Positions 32,310 through 44,157 of a stretch of DNA of 64,000 nucleotides are shown here, one piece after another. How positions within the stretch are numbered: the first letter of the stretch is position 1; each line of letters opens with the position of its first letter. The DNA comes from Phytophthora hibernalis (taxonomy: Eukaryota; Oomycota; Peronosporomycetes; Peronosporales; Peronosporaceae), in contig JAAKBF010000390.1 of the NCBI GenBank assembly GCA_012656075.1, positions 744,001 to 808,000 on the forward strand. Reading direction: 5' to 3'. The position numbers and the translations under genes were made by a program. The notes below the pieces were generated by a model, which saw only the letters and a list, made by a program, of their open reading frames with translations, was not told the DNA's origin and did not search any database.

Positions 32310-33757
32310 GTGAAATTAACGATAACTGCTTCGATGCCGCCACAGCGAAGAAGTTTTATCGCCTTGTCGCCTGAGGCTAAATTAAAGGAAAACTACGTTG
32401 ACGTTTCGCTGGACGGGCTGGTCTCCGCGTCTCCACCGTCGTCGGGTGGAGTACCGACCACCTCCTCGGTCACGATGCTCGTGACCTCGGTGGCGGTGCC
32501 TACTCCGGTTCCTGCTATCGTAGTGACATCGACTCCTGCTGGCTCGATTGCAGGGCCCACCGATGGTTCAACTTCCCCAGCGGCTGCCCCCAAGGGCATA
32601 CACCGAGGTCTTGGTCGGTCTCCGACGGTCGAGACGGCTACGCATTCCACTGTTCCTGGAACCGACCCAAGTACGTTCGCGCCGGCAGTGCCTGCTGCGC
32701 CCGGGACACCGTCACAGCGGCTCGCCCTGATGGCTGGCCCGTACCTACTGCCTGGATTCACTGCTCCGGGTGCCCAAGAGGCTTGGTGTCAAATCCACAA
32801 CAGCAGCCTGACTCCACCCATTGCTCGCGGTGTTGAGTCCCCGTGCTCAGTGGCTGGCATCCAAGCCATAGCAGATTGGGTTAATCCTAATCACCCGAGG
32901 CAGCAAGTGCTCTCGAAGTTGCCGGAGAACCCGTGCTGTTTCGCCATTGATCAGCACCTCCGGGCTCAAACCTTTCGACGCGTGCCACAGGATTAGCTCG
33001 GTTCGACAAGATGTGGCGTCAATTCCAGGGCGTGTCCACCGACCGAGCCGAGAAAGCAGACCTCGGTCTGGCCTTATGGGAACGGCGCCACTGGGTCCAA
33101 GTCTCGGCTGTTGAAGCTTTCCTCCGGAGCGTGGCTCAGAGGCTCGGTGATGACCCCTCGGTCACCTCATTACGAGCGGCATGGGCAGAGTACAACAAGG
33201 CTCGGAACCTCCGAGCGGATCGGTCGCGTCAGCAGATGGTGTATCGCTGTTGGGAGTGGTGCGTCGAGCGTACTGGCAAACCTCGTAAAGCTCCGACCGA
33301 GTTCTTGTTGGAACCCAATTACGTCCAATACTCGTTCGAGGTGATTGAGTGGGCCCCAAATCCGAGGATTGATCGGCGAGCTCGCGACACTGGATGCTCG
33401 TCAGCTATGGCGGAACTGTTGGGTGGAAGCGCCCTCCAGTCACCCCTTCAACACTACTTTCGCACCGTGCAATCCTCCGGTGCCGTTATTCGTGCCTCGT
33501 GGCATGACCGAGGCGGAGGTGATTTCGGGCATTATGGTAGACTCGTCCTTGGCTCCAAGTTCAATCGTAGCTCCGTGGGTTCCTCAGGCTTCAGTTTCTG
33601 TTCCCCAGGACCAACGGATGATGAAGGTAAGGATGAAGGCCAAGCCGAGGACTCCGCTGCCCCTGCTGCTACTCCAACATCCTCCGGCGGGTCTGTGCCT
33701 GGCCAGACGTCGAACCTGGACGTGTTGGCTGATTTATCTTCCTCCACCGACATCTAA
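32310..33757 (+). CDS. Retroelement-associated ORF (gag-like, unknown), frame-broken
   Basis: Two open segments (32310-32996, then 33011-33757 with a further shift near 33350) seem to form one protein. The N-terminus is Ala/Pro/Thr/Val-rich, followed by a conserved-looking core: LPGFTAPGAQEAWCQIHNSS, SKLPENPCCFAIDQHLRAQ, ALWERRHWVQVSAVEAFLRS, ADRSRQQMVYRCWEWCVERTG and NYVQYSFEVIEWAPNPRID. I believe proteins of this kind are very common in Phytophthora genomes and are repeat-associated, but I cannot name a domain. It points towards the 3' end of the minus-strand Gypsy pol (34.1 kb), so the two converge. It could be the gag of an LTR element or an independent cargo ORF. Confidence 0.45.
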
Positions 33758-34104
33758 ACCTCGATCTTGCGCTGTTGTGCTTCGTCGTTCATCCCTCTTG
33801 CTAATCTCACATTGTCCGAGCACCATGGTTCGTTACCGTTCCACTTAATCCAAATCCATTTCAAGTTCGTTCACATCATATACACATATGCAGTTTAATG
33901 CGGTAGTCATCTTCATCTGACGCTACGGGCCGCATAATCCCCGCAGGCAGTTCATCTCGTCACTTCGCTGTCACAAACCGAGCCCCGAGGAGACTTGGTC
34001 GCTCAGTGGTCAATGACTTCCATTCTGGTACAGTATCATTTTTCGTCTGCTTCCACGGTCTGTACCAACCACGTAGGCAGTTCAATCCTCGGTAGCGATT
34101 CGAG
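33758..34104 (-). other. 3' tail of the Gypsy element
   Basis: A minus-strand open stretch (33960-34166) continues beyond the chromodomain but has no motif. I searched this stretch by eye for an LTR paired with sequence near 38.3 kb and found none. Confidence 0.3.
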
Positions 34105-34560
34105 TTAGTCCTTGTCAGCCACCAGAACCATTTGGAGTCGTCGCTCGCTGCGTCGATCCCGCACATAGTCGTAGAGCAACCCGCCGCACGATAAGTTCGA
34201 TGCTGGTTCCCAGGTAGGCTCGTTGTGGCCGATCCACTTCACCTTGAATTCTCTGACCGCGCGATCCGTGCTCGTTGTTAGCGGTGCTCGGTCGTCCAGA
34301 ATAGCCTCTACTTCATATTCGCCTGCCACTCTATCAGGCTCCCAGCTATCTTCCGGTAAGAGCTCCTCGTCAAAATCAATCCTCGTATCCTCGGTCACCT
34401 CAGCTGTCAGCTGACTCCTCGGTCGGTCGCCATATTCGCTCACCGCCTTGAGCCTCGAGACATGCACCACTGGGTAGAACCGATAACCACTCTGATCCGG
34501 CAGCTCTAGTTCATATGCGAACTCTTCGACTTTTTCTTGATCCGGAATGGTCCGTGCCAC
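34105..34560 (-). pseudogene. Gypsy integrase C-terminus with chromodomain
   Basis: SGYRFYPVVHVSRLKAV is the GPY/F-like integrase end. It is followed by an acidic linker and the chromodomain EYEVEAILDDR...FKVKWIGHNEPTWEPASNL (aromatic cage residues Y, W and W visible). Chromodomains target such elements to particular histone marks. Confidence 0.8.
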
Positions 34561-34839
34561 CTATGTGCTAGATTCTTGGTCAATCCTGGTTTCACGCGCT
34601 CCATGTAGAGCCACACCCTGCTCCCAGGCTTGAATAGAGACCTCGGTGCTTCTTCAGTAGCTTCGGGAGACGCCCCAGTCTCTTCCTGCCCGGTGTCCGA
34701 GGCTTCGTTCCCGTCGGTTTCCGTCGTTGTCCCCTGCCTTTCGACCTCCAATGGTACCTCTGACCCGTCGCGATTCGGTGCTACTATGTTGTCGGTGTCA
34801 CTCACTGGAATCCTCAGTACGGCTGCTGCTTCACGTCGG

Positions 34840-35805
34840 TTAAGCGACTCGTTGTGTTCGCGGGCTCTCCGTGCCTTCTCGACCTTCTGGTACTCCATCG
34901 CCATTTTCCATGCGATTTCTTGTTGCCGGTTCACTTCTCGGCGCCATGCTAGTGCATCGGTTTGCCATCGGGATCCTCGTTTTAGCGACGACGACATTAC
35001 TCGCAGCGTAGACCGAGCATCCCAGGTAGAACGGAGTATCCTTCCGAGTGCCGTCCTGAGAGTTGTTGATAGCGAAGACAAGTCGTTCGGCGATCTCATC
35101 CCAGTCTTGTTGCAACGGGTCTTCTGCATACACTCGCACTGACTGCATCACGGTCTTGACTGATCGTTCCTGCTGCCCGTTTGCTTGCGGACGATAACTC
35201 AACGTGACCCTCGACCGAGATTGCATCATCTCAGCGAATGCTTGGAAAACCTCACTCATGAACCGAGAGTCTCGGCCATGGCGAATCATCGTTGGAGCTC
35301 CAAACCTTCGGTTGACACACTCTTCGAACGCTTGAGCGACTTTTAATGCGGTGCTATCTGACATGGCCTTCCCCATGACGAATCCTGTGAACGAGCATTG
35401 AAACAGTAACAGCGCGGTATTCCCTCGCCGAGATTTCGGCAATGGTATGACGAAATCCATCGACACCAGCTGGAATGGTCTCTCGGCTAGCACATTTCCA
35501 GGAGAGTACCCTCTGAACTCCGGTCGACTTTTCCTCGAGCTGCAGTCTGGGCAAGGCTGCACATGCCGCTCAACGTCTGCGTACAGTCCGATCCAATAAT
35601 AATCCATTTTCGCTCGGTGGTATGTTCGACCGATACCTTGGTGGCCACCTTCTAACGAGTCGTGGCAGCTCTTTAATACTTCCTGAATCATCGTTGTGGG
35701 TACCACCAGTCGCATCTTGGTCTCCTCTTGGTTTCCATTAGGCTCGCTCCGATAATATACAGCACGCCGTCCTCGCTTAGCGCAAACTTGTCGGCCATTT
35801 TCCAT
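34840..35805 (-). pseudogene. Gypsy integrase core
   Basis: The HHCC zinc-binding part reads CHDSLEGGHQGIGRTYHRAK...CPDCSSRK. The DDE core shows VSMDFVIPLP (first Asp), MIRHGRDSRFMSEVF (second Asp) and QANGQQERSVKTV (Glu). The N-terminus overlaps in another frame with the linker ORF at 35688-36149. The C-terminal 60 residues after the core lie in a different frame from the chromodomain segment. Confidence 0.85.
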
Positions 35806-36153
35806 GCATCTCTCGCCGCACTGTAACTCAGGCTAGCTTCCTCGCCTCGGAGAACGGCCTTGAGGTTTGCCCACCTCAGCTCTTCGTCCTGGGCAGCGGA
35901 AATCCTCCGCCTTCGCTCTTCTTGAATGGTTACCAGGTCGACGTCGTTTGCGTTTGGTGCTCTGACTCTTGCCTCGGTCATTGGTAGCTCGGTTTCCGCT
36001 TCGTTCTGAGTCTCTGAGGCTACCTCATCTGCTTCGTCTCGTCGTGTTGCGTCATCCTGGCCCATCACCGAGGGCTCGTTCGCAAACCGGACACGCTTTT
36101 TCTGTGCTCTCGCTTGTCGACGGGTCGTGACGGTTACGTAATCCGGCACTTCC

Positions 36154-36852
36154 CTAAAAAGATTTGTTACAGGGTGCTTGGCGGGTCACACGAGTCTGGG
36201 CTAGGTTGACCGACGCTCTCCCGTCGGTGGCCTCTTCACCGAGTGTTGGCGTGGCGACCTCCTGCGTAGGCTCGTAGATGACTTCGTCGATTCGGTTGAG
36301 CTCGATTAGCTCTGTTTTCCTGGTTTCGGTCGAAACCTCGCTTGACTGCTTGCTGTTGAGAGCTTCTGTAGCTAACGAGTCTGCAGCTGCATTGAACTCT
36401 CGGATCACGTGGAGATATTTCACCGACCGAAGCTTGGCTGTGAGTTCTCGGTGGTGGTTGAGTTGGGCCATCAGAGCTTCCTTCCTACAGGCCATCACCC
36501 CTAGGGACTGCTGGATTGCGAGTCTCGAGTCTCCCACCACAATTAAATCCTCGGTGCCACGCTCCAGTGCGGTCAAGACACCGTTGTTCATACCTGCGTA
36601 CTCAGCGAGGTTTACGGTGGTGGTCTCGAGGTAAGCACTCGCAGCCGTCACTACCGTCCATTCTGGTAATTTCCATAATATCCAGGAGCAACTACCATAC
36701 CCGCCATTCTTCTCCGTCTTGGCTGATCCATCAAAAGACATCACCACGTCATTGTAAGTCCTCGGTAGGCGTGCGTAAAGCAAATGTGGGTCCATTCGAG
36801 CAGTCGGTGGTCCACTTGAAGGTGGGGTCACCGACGCTAACGAGTTCAACAA
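36154..36852 (-). pseudogene. Second RNase H domain of the Gypsy element
   Basis: VVMSFDGSAKTEKNGGYGSCSWIL (first Asp), VNLAEYAGMNNGVLTALERG (Glu), LIVVGDSRLAIQQSLGV (second Asp) and FNAAADSLATEAL (fourth acid) form a complete RNase H signature. It is separate from the canonical Gypsy RNase H just upstream, so the element has a dual RNase H. The trailing residues 130-230 are a linker. Confidence 0.8.
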
Positions 36853-38258
36853 AGCTGGTAAGCCCAGCTTGTAGAAGCTGAGCGAAAGAACAATCGCGTT
36901 CCCTGACTCGGTTGACCTTCAGGTGCCACGGGGACAATATCACGGCGAAGTGGCTCGTACGACCGAACAATGTCTTCGACTTGTGTACCCACGCCAGTGG
37001 CGAGGATCGAGTGTAGACATGGATAGTCCGTCCGACCAACTGGGTGTAACACACTTTCAACAGTAACAACAACGCCAACACCTCCTTCTCGGCTGGGTGG
37101 TAATTCATCTCAGCGTCTTTCAGGACGCGGCCGCAGAACCGCACGGGGTGCAACTTTTCGTCATGATACTGCATCAGAGTGGAACTCAGAGCCCACTCGT
37201 TAGCAAATAGCGTCACGTGCACTTCTTTGGCTCGGTCAAAGTGTCGTAGTATCGGCGCATCTGCAACCTTCTGTTGTAGCACTGCGAAGCTTCGGTGGGC
37301 TGCGGATGAGTTTCCTGCCGGTGTAAATCCTCATCCTTGAGTTGGTACAGGGCGGCCCCGTACACTGCAAAGTCTTGGATGAATAGTTCAACGCACCGAG
37401 GAACGACTGCGTTCCTTTCTTCGATGACGGGAACGGCAGTTCCGTTACTTTCTTCAACTTCTTCGGATCGGCCTGAATGCCGTCGACTGACACGGTATGC
37501 GACAGAAAATCCACGCGGCCTTGTACGAAAATGCTTTTCGTGAAACTAACACTGATCCGACACTCAGTGAACCGTTGGAGCAGTCGGTCCAGGGTGGCTA
37601 GACAAGAGTCAAATCTCTCGGAGCCGAAACAAATATTGTCCACGAACGACCGCCGATCGAACTCTGGCACCAACGAGGATTCATCTGCCTCCCTGTGGAG
37701 AACATATCCGCTACAGGGCTGTTCACCAGTTGGTTCACTGCGTCGAGCGTCACCGAGGACTCGCGGTCAGCCTCGAACTTGGTCGGAAAAGTTGTCGGAA
37801 CCTCGGACAGTCGTGCAGAACCGTCGGTCACCCCTGTTCTTACAGCTTCAGCGGCTACTTCAGCGACCGCATCCACTCGGAGAACTGGTTCCAACCGCCC
37901 TTAGGCTGAAGAAACCCCCATAGAGCATTGTCTATCATTCGTTGGTATATCATCGGTGCGTTCTTCAGGCCAAACGGCATACGCAGCCACTCAAAGTGAC
38001 CGAGTGCACATACGAAAGCCGAGATTTTCCGAGCTCTCATCGTCATCATTATCGCCCAAAATCGCTAGCTGCATCCAAAGAGCAGAACCACAGGTAGGCT
38101 TCTAGGTCCGTTAACAAATCGTCGACCAGCGGCATGGCATACTCCATGATCGCGGTGATGGCATTCACTATCTTGTAATCAATGCACAGGCGGATATCAA
38201 CACCATTCTTCTTCAGCACGATCACAATCGGGGATGCCCAAGAGGAATGCCAACTCAT
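36749..38258 (-). pseudogene. Gypsy RT and first RNase H
   Basis: RT landmarks are SWASPIVIVLKKNGVDIRLCIDY (38.2 kb), LDAASDF (catalytic Asp), FEWLRMPFGLKNAPMIYQRMID, FVDNICFGS in place of the usual YVDD-I (37.6 kb), and LSHTVSVDGIQADPKK. RNase H follows: TLFANEWALSSTLMQ, MNYHPAEKEVLALLLLLKVC and WVHKSKTLFGRTSHFAVIL. The pieces are spread over at least four frames. The RT second acidic residue is VDN rather than VDD. Confidence 0.8.
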
Positions 38259-38261
38259 GTG

Positions 38262-38502
38262 CGTAATCGGTCAACTCGATCGATCAACCATCTCGTGTCA
38301 TTCGCTTAGAATTGGAGGTGCAGCAGTTCTCCTCGAAGCCAGCATTGAAGAAGTTGTAGTCAAGCAACATGGTCGCTGGAGAGCAGCAGCATTCGAAGGC
38401 TGCACAAGACTCACAGCAGTATCTGCACGATACCTTACGTCCGCCATGATCACGACATTTCCAGCTCACGAGAACAAGCCACTGGGTAAGGCACATTCGT
38501 GA
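38262..38502 (+). pseudogene. Tyrosine recombinase C-terminal fragment (Ngaro/DIRS-like)
   Basis: SCHSLRIGGAAVLLEASIEEVVVKQHGRWRAAAF...TAVSARYL carries the HxLR motif, the GRW box and a candidate catalytic Tyr. It begins abruptly next to the truncated Gypsy RT (on the other strand), so the junction at about 38,250 joins two broken elements. Confidence 0.65.
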
Positions 38503-38652
38503 GTTTAGCAGCACGCATGAATGATTATGGGATATTCGGGCCCTCAAGCCCGGCTCTCGCGCCTGCTGTAACGTCAGTGAAACTGGACGAGGTTGTAGAC
38601 GTCTCGCAGCGTAACCTTCTTCCCTAAAGATACCAAAAACAAATGAGTTAAA

Positions 38653-39178
38653 TTAAACAAGTATTCTAGTGAGGCGTCTTACCCCTTTTGCGCTCAAATA
38701 CTCTAAGATGAGCTTCTTTTTCGCTCCAGCCTTTTGTATCTCGTCCACGAAGTTAACAACAGCCGCATCGTCGATGCGGCGGTTGACAGGATGATTATTG
38801 TAGGCCATCGAACCCAACCCGTGGTTGTTTGTCGTGTTTTGCTGCGTCACCATCACTTGGAAGCCCTTGCCCGCCGCCAACACCACCGTGAGTGACAGGT
38901 GCGCTTCACATTTAGTAGATTTCACGAAGTAGTTCTTTCTCTTTCATTTTGAGCGACTTGGGCGGTTCCCACCGTGTGTATAGAATAGCCTACGATAGTA
39001 TTTTTCGAGAGAGCTGGATCTGCGTCTTAGCCGTCAGCGTACCACGCCTTTTCAGCTCAGCATTCCTCGCGGCCACGCTCGTAGACGTCTGTTTCTGGAA
39101 TACTTGATGCGTTGCGTTCTGATACGCGGCGACAGCCTCAAATAAGTCCTCCGAGTTGGTATAGTGGCGCTGTTCCAT
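38653..39178 (-). pseudogene. MULE/FAR1-type transposase N-terminal fragment
   Basis: DLFEAVAAYQNATHQVFQ followed by TSTSVAARNAELKRRG (39178 down) and, in another frame, FQVMVTQQNTTNNHGLGS, NHPVNRRIDDAAVVNFVDEI and AKKKLILEYL. This fits the WRKY-GCM1/FAR1-like DNA-binding N-terminus of oomycete Mutator-like transposases. The catalytic core and SWIM finger are absent. Confidence 0.5.
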
Positions 39179-40071
39179 AAAGGGCGTGCATACACACTAT
39201 TGCATGGACGTGGGCACTGGGGGCGGTCGCCTCTACTGACTCGAGCACAACCTCCGGGCCAGAGCTCGACAACGCGACACTCGGTCTGCTTCGAATGAAA
39301 GATTGAGAAACGGCTGGGGAGGGGGTGAAAGGAGGGAGAGGGGTGTTTCTCTGTTTCCAAATATCGAGAAATTTATCCGTGCTCGGATTTTTTGTTTTGT
39401 TTCGATTTTAATTTTAAAGTACGCTGCACTCACTATGTGACTTTATCCACTTTCATTTTCTGTATTAATTCATAGAACTCGTCAGACATGGTCAGACAAC
39501 AGAACGTGTATGACATTTGAGAGGTGGGTCCGAGATAAGCACGCAAAAACAGGTGTGGTTTCTACATGTATACGAGTACTACAAGATGGTTCTCTTTGGT
39601 ATGCAGCACCAACTCCCTGTTGTTTTCGCTTTTTATCATAATAACTTCCCGACGGTTGCCCAGCTGAGGTGCCCATGGCGTCGTTTGCGCGAGCTCTCAG
39701 TAGAGTCATCGACAGCAACGCTGTCTGCGCAGTCTACGAAGGTCTTCGTCGCCTCGTAGACGGATTAGCCAAGCTGGAGAAGATTTTGGACGAAGCTGTA
39801 CCCTCGCTCTTGATCATTACGTAGCGTAACTGACTGAGGATCTTTTGCATTTTCTGGATGGGCATGTCGCGTCCGTCGAGAGGGTGAAGTGGGGAATATG
39901 TTTAGATTTATTCCCACATCCAAAGCACCCAAACATGACGAACGGTACAGTCCGGAACAACAAAATCGGCAGGAACTCGGCGAAATTTCTCTCCCCATTC
40001 GTGGTACAACTGACGCTCGGTTTCTTCGGTGGTTGTGTAAGCCATGCCACCAGTCAGCTCGCGTGAATTAG
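39179..40071. other. No gene recognised
   Basis: Short ORFs occur on both strands only. The segment 39765-40070 may belong to the 3' end of the recombinase element that follows, because the minus-strand frame stays partly open. Confidence 0.3.
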
Positions 40072-41759
40072 TTAGCTTATCCACGATATCCGCGACGCCA
40101 GTTTCTCTAAGGCACGACCTAATGACTTCATGTAGACCATCATAAGTAACCGTCCCGCGCCGATTGCACGCTTCTCCAGTTTAGACATGATGTCTTTGAC
40201 CATGTCAAGCCGCGTAGCTTCCACTTTTGACAGTGTCTCCAGCAAACCATTATTTAGCCCCTTCATTCACAGAGTTTAGAAACGTGAGATGGTACCCCGT
40301 CGGTAGTATGCGTGATTCAGCGTAACCATCACCAGTTCGAATTCGTTTTGTAAGACTTGATAGCAAATTATCGTCCTGGAAGACAGGTGTTTCAAACACA
40401 TGGTGCTGCGGCAAGAGCGTGACCTTCACGAAAGACGAATGATAAACAAGCTAACCCAAGCAGAACTCAGCTATGTACTCAAGTCTTTTGGTCAAGGCAG
40501 GAAACATCAGTTTCATGCCATTTTTGACGCATTCGTCGCATTCTGCAAAATGCGGTGCCAGGCTCGAAAATTGGTAGCTTTCTGTAGGTAGTGATGCCAC
40601 CGTACGACCGACGTGCATGTCACCAGTAGACTCGTATCGAATATTTGTATTCTGCACACACCAAGCGACCACCCAGCTCGAAAATGAACTGCAGCCAATG
40701 ACGGGCATACCGTGGAGCCCGACGCACAGAATGTAGCCGATCCTTTTCGCATTGAGTGAGTGCCAAGCTCCGTGTCGTCGAGCCCTTGTCGCTTCAACTC
40801 TGTGGCTACAACGTCTTGTGTCAATATGCGGAGCCAACACTTTCGGAAGCGCTAATACTGGTTGCTTCCAGGGAAAAGAAAGTCGCTTCCGTCGAAATTT
40901 AACACCACCCAGTAGAGACCAAAGGCCACAATTGGGCAGATATTTGGCTGAAACGTATTGGCGTAAATGCTGCGATGGTCTCGTGGGTGATCACCCCTTG
41001 GTCGTTCTTCATATGGGCGAAGTAAATCTGCACGCGTCGCCTCTCCACTCCATATGGGATGACGAATGCCAAACGCATTAGACGAGCGGCACATCAGGTT
41101 CCACGCGATTACCATGAAGGCATATGCAAATGGAATCTCCTTGCTTGTGTGCTCCAGGAGTACAAATCGAACATGAGCGGGTCCTTGCCGGTCTTCACGG
41201 AGCTCTCACTACTTGCAGCGTCCTTGGCAAGCTTGTGATTGAGACCCTTGAAGTAGTTCGTGAGATCAGATTCTAATGTATTGTGGTGTAGCCGTAGTCA
41301 CGAAACAGGTTAAACAGTCCTGCTCGATGGGTGTTCAAGGTAGTGTAGCTTAGTGCGCCTCCATCCTTTCGCTCCAGCGTCACGAGCCAAGTGACGAAGT
41401 CTTTTGCACCTAGAGACTCAAAGTCGAGAGGCACTACTCTGCGATTCTGGGTTACAAGATCCTTGACACGACAGCGCAGGCCAACCGATTGAATTGGACA
41501 CCAGCTGCAAATGACAGGGAAAATGTGGTAGTGGGTTAAATACTACAAGCTGAACTCGTCAAGATTGCAGAGTGCACTCACTGGTGTCACCGAGCCGCTT
41601 GATAACAGGTTGGGGTACGAGGTGCGACTTGTTGCTGATAATCCAGGCGAGGAAGCGACAGTAAGAGTTCTGATAAGAGGTTCTTGAACGCGTGGTGACG
41701 GTGTTGTCGCGAATTTCTCGAACGATTTGCTCTAACTTCTCCCAATCATGGCCTTTCAT
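40072..41759 (-). CDS. Crypton-like tyrosine recombinase gene (frame-broken)
   Basis: Exon 1 starts MKGHDWEKLEQIVREIRDN with YQNSYCRFLAWIISNKSHLV. An intron at 41505-41581 (GTGAGT...TTTGCAG) joins it to a core-binding domain (LDFESLGAKDFVTWLVTLER, LSYTTLNTHRAGLFNLFRDYG). The catalytic domain has WNLMCRSSNAFGI (first Arg), RPRDHRSIYANTFQPNICPIVA, GTHSMRKGSATFCASG (HxxR) and AGWSLG (His/Trp box), followed in another frame by a Tyr-containing NTNIRYESTGDM. A helical tail ends at 40072. At least three frame changes break it, so it is likely inactive unless they are errors. Cryptons move as circles cut by the recombinase and make no TIRs. Confidence 0.65.
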
Positions 41760-42190
41760 TCTGGTTAGTCAAGCGGTCTGACGTCTTCTGTGCGAATTGC
41801 GATTTGCACAGGCCACCATACAATCAAATAGAGAGAACGCATCGTGGCCTCAGAAAATGTCAGACGCTGTGTCCAACGCAAACACCCATGTGGCCCACAT
41901 TGTCGTACGCATTTTGGGGAATGGATATTTTTGGTTCCCCATCAATTACCAGGTTGTAGTATGGTACGTCCATTCGGATATCACAGAAAATAAATATCAC
42001 AGAAAGCTTTCCTAAAGAACAGGCCCGCTTTTGAGAATTAAAAACAAAATCTGAAAGTTAACCTAAGGTAAAAGGTGTCAAGGCCATGGGAATTGTGTTC
42101 TCCACATGAAATTTAAACTTCCGGTATACCGGTACATATTGGTATGAGCCAGCGCTCGGCCCCCTGCAGCCACGCGTTTGGAGCTCCCGC
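41760..42190. other. No gene recognised
   Basis: AT-rich stretch with no supported coding or repeat signal, except a GGTATACCGGTACATATTGG palindrome-like spot near 42125. Confidence 0.3.
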
Positions 42191-42214
42191 GCTTTCCTCA
42201 TTCTCACTTCAGTG
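42191..42214 (+). promoter_or_regulatory. Inr/FPR-like core promoter
   Basis: GCTTTCCTCATTCTCACTTC matches the oomycete initiator. It lies about 70 bases upstream of a Ser/Pro/Thr-rich open frame that lacks a clear ATG. Confidence 0.35.
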
Positions 42215-42278
42215 TCAGAAGACACCAAGACCAAGAAAGAAGGGGTTCTAAACTAACAACCAACAACGATCACCTGAG

Positions 42279-43154
42279 TTGACCAGCGCGCCTTCGACGC
42301 CTACGTGGCCTTCATCCCGGGTCCCAGCAGCCCCGACGGATAACGAGACTCCCGCCAGAAGCCCTGACGCCGTCGATGTGACCAACACCGAAGAGCCGTG
42401 GTCGGCACCACCCCCGGAAGACGTCAGACCCTCCGCCGCTCCGTGCGAGCAAGCGTTCTCCGCTGTTCCGACGAAGGCTGCAAGCAGCAGCGTCACAGCT
42501 GATGCCCGCGAGGCAAATAAGAAGCCCGCGAAGCGTATATCTGCGACCGTGGCATCGAGTGCCAAGAAGGACCCCGCACGGCGGACCTGGTCTCGGACTC
42601 GGAGGAGATACGAGCTTTACCGACAGCGAAGAAGGCAAGAAAGCCACTGAGGTGACGACGGAGGCCAAGAGTGTACCGACGACCGGGGGCGACCCGCAAG
42701 CGCGCAAATTTCCAATTGGTCGGCAGATATACCAATCGAAATGCGCCTCCGTCCACGCAATCACCACCTCCCCAGCTTCGACTGGCGGACGCCTCCGCAG
42801 TACGCGACGGCGCTCTGACTATACAGTCCGGATCAAGTATACACTCCCCGTCGACTATACGGTCTCTTTTGACTATACATCCCAGTTGGAGTATACACTC
42901 AGCCGCAACCTTTGGCGATACAACCCGGTTCGAGCATACACTCAACCGCGGATACAGAACCGCTGTCAAGCGAAGCTGACATGAAGACTATCGTGATATC
43001 AAGGGCTGCGACACCGGTAACGACAACCCCCGGCGTCTTCAAAGATCCTCCGGCCGGTCGTGAGTCATCGAGTTGCCGCAAGGATGTCCGAGAATGCGGA
43101 CAAGTGGCTAGACCTGTTACAGCAGTCTCGATCGGCGGGGCTTTCCAAGGCTAA
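42279..43154 (+). CDS. S/T/P-rich open segments, possible retroelement gag remnant
   Basis: Open frames at 42279-42650, 42502-42984 and 42912-43154 overlap in different phases. The first is Ala/Ser/Pro-rich, then lysine-rich (REANKKPAKRI). Between 42820 and 42900 the DNA repeats a GACTATAC/AGTATACAC unit four to five times. A last segment reads NADKWLDLLQQSRSAGLSKA. No domain is recognised, and no ATG begins the first frame. Low-confidence coding call. Confidence 0.25.
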
Positions 43155-43379
43155 GTCAGCGCTGGGTGTAACGCTACCTTCGAACGTTTCCCGTCTTCTC
43201 GCGATGCTGCTGCTGGTACCGAGTTCTTGCTGAATACGCCTCTGCAGACGGCACTATCGGAAGTCTGTCTTATAGGATCACGCAGAAATTCTCACTACCA
43301 AATGGTATGAGCCTCGCTTCTCCTTATCAGATCAACGAGCGTTGGATCAAACCTGAAGACCAGGAACGATCCCTTACCC

Positions 43380-43960
43380 CGGGTTGGATGTGAACCCTCT
43401 GTACACCTAGGTTGTATTAGGCCAACCCAATAACCTGCACCACTAGCCACGAGCGAGGGCTAGTATGCAATATTGCGCTTTCGCGCGAACCCCGCAGTCC
43501 CTCAGAAGGAAGGGTACCGGCTGTCAAGCCTAATACGGGTTTGCCGAGGTAAAACCTCGGCGGGCAGTAAAATATGTATGGAGCACTCGGTTCCACTATA
43601 AAATATGGTGAACGACGCTTCTCGTCGCTCCCAACACTCGGCCACTCTAATCTCTTGGACTGACCAGCAACAAACCCTCGGTTCAATGTACCTTAGGCTC
43701 ACTGACCAGCATCCCACAAGCCGAGCGTATCCAGGCCCTAGGATAAGCTAGCTAGACTTACCGAAGACGGACTTGACCCTTGGTGACTTGGGGGAGACTG
43801 CTGATTTATTTATGTTCATCTATGGCTCTGAGAGCCTCTGTAGTCAATCCTATAGCTAGTCCTATATCTAAATACAAATATCCAGTGTGAACCGATCCTC
43901 GTATGTGATCCTGTACCCGGCTCTATAAGACCGAAGGTACGAAACTGAAATGGGTACAAA
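43380..43960 (+). repeat. LTR-like promoter region upstream of the 44.2-kb ORF
   Basis: The stretch has a TATA-like CTATAAAATATGG at about 43599, is rich in short direct motifs (CCTCGG, ACTCGG), and lies upstream of a repeat-associated ORF. No second copy was seen in the window, so an LTR is inferred only from position. Confidence 0.25.
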
Positions 43961-44157
43961 CGAGGGTTCGTACCCTCGGCCGGGAGTTTCTTATACCCGA
44001 CTGAGGCCTCGGTCACTAAACTATCGTGGCCACTGTGGCGCGGGGAATGTAATCCGCCAATCAGGGCACCGAGCGTCCCCAAAACCCAACACCACAACCC
44101 GCCTCGACGCAAGCTTCCACAAGTAGTGCGCGTCGTGGCGCCTCGCATCTTCGCACC

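Larger units (their letters stand above)
34105..38258 (-). mobile_element. Gypsy/Ty3 chromovirus pol, 5'-truncated and frame-broken
   Basis: Reading from high to low coordinates the order is RT, Gypsy RNase H, a second RNase H, linker, integrase (zinc-binding and DDE core), chromodomain. That is the Ty3/Gypsy order with an added second RNase H and a chromodomain. The 5' part (gag, protease, start of RT) is missing: at about 38,255 the sequence changes to a plus-strand tyrosine-recombinase fragment. No LTR pair could be identified in the window. There are at least five frame breaks. Confidence 0.85.

Noticed and set aside
34630..35142. 170-residue plus-strand ORF, with others at 36278-36881 and 37477-37923
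   Set aside because: Shadow frames of the Gypsy pol on the opposite strand.
38182..38261. First 26 codons of the plus-strand ORF containing the recombinase fragment
   Set aside because: This part reads antisense through the Gypsy RT; only the sequence from about 38262 matches a recombinase.
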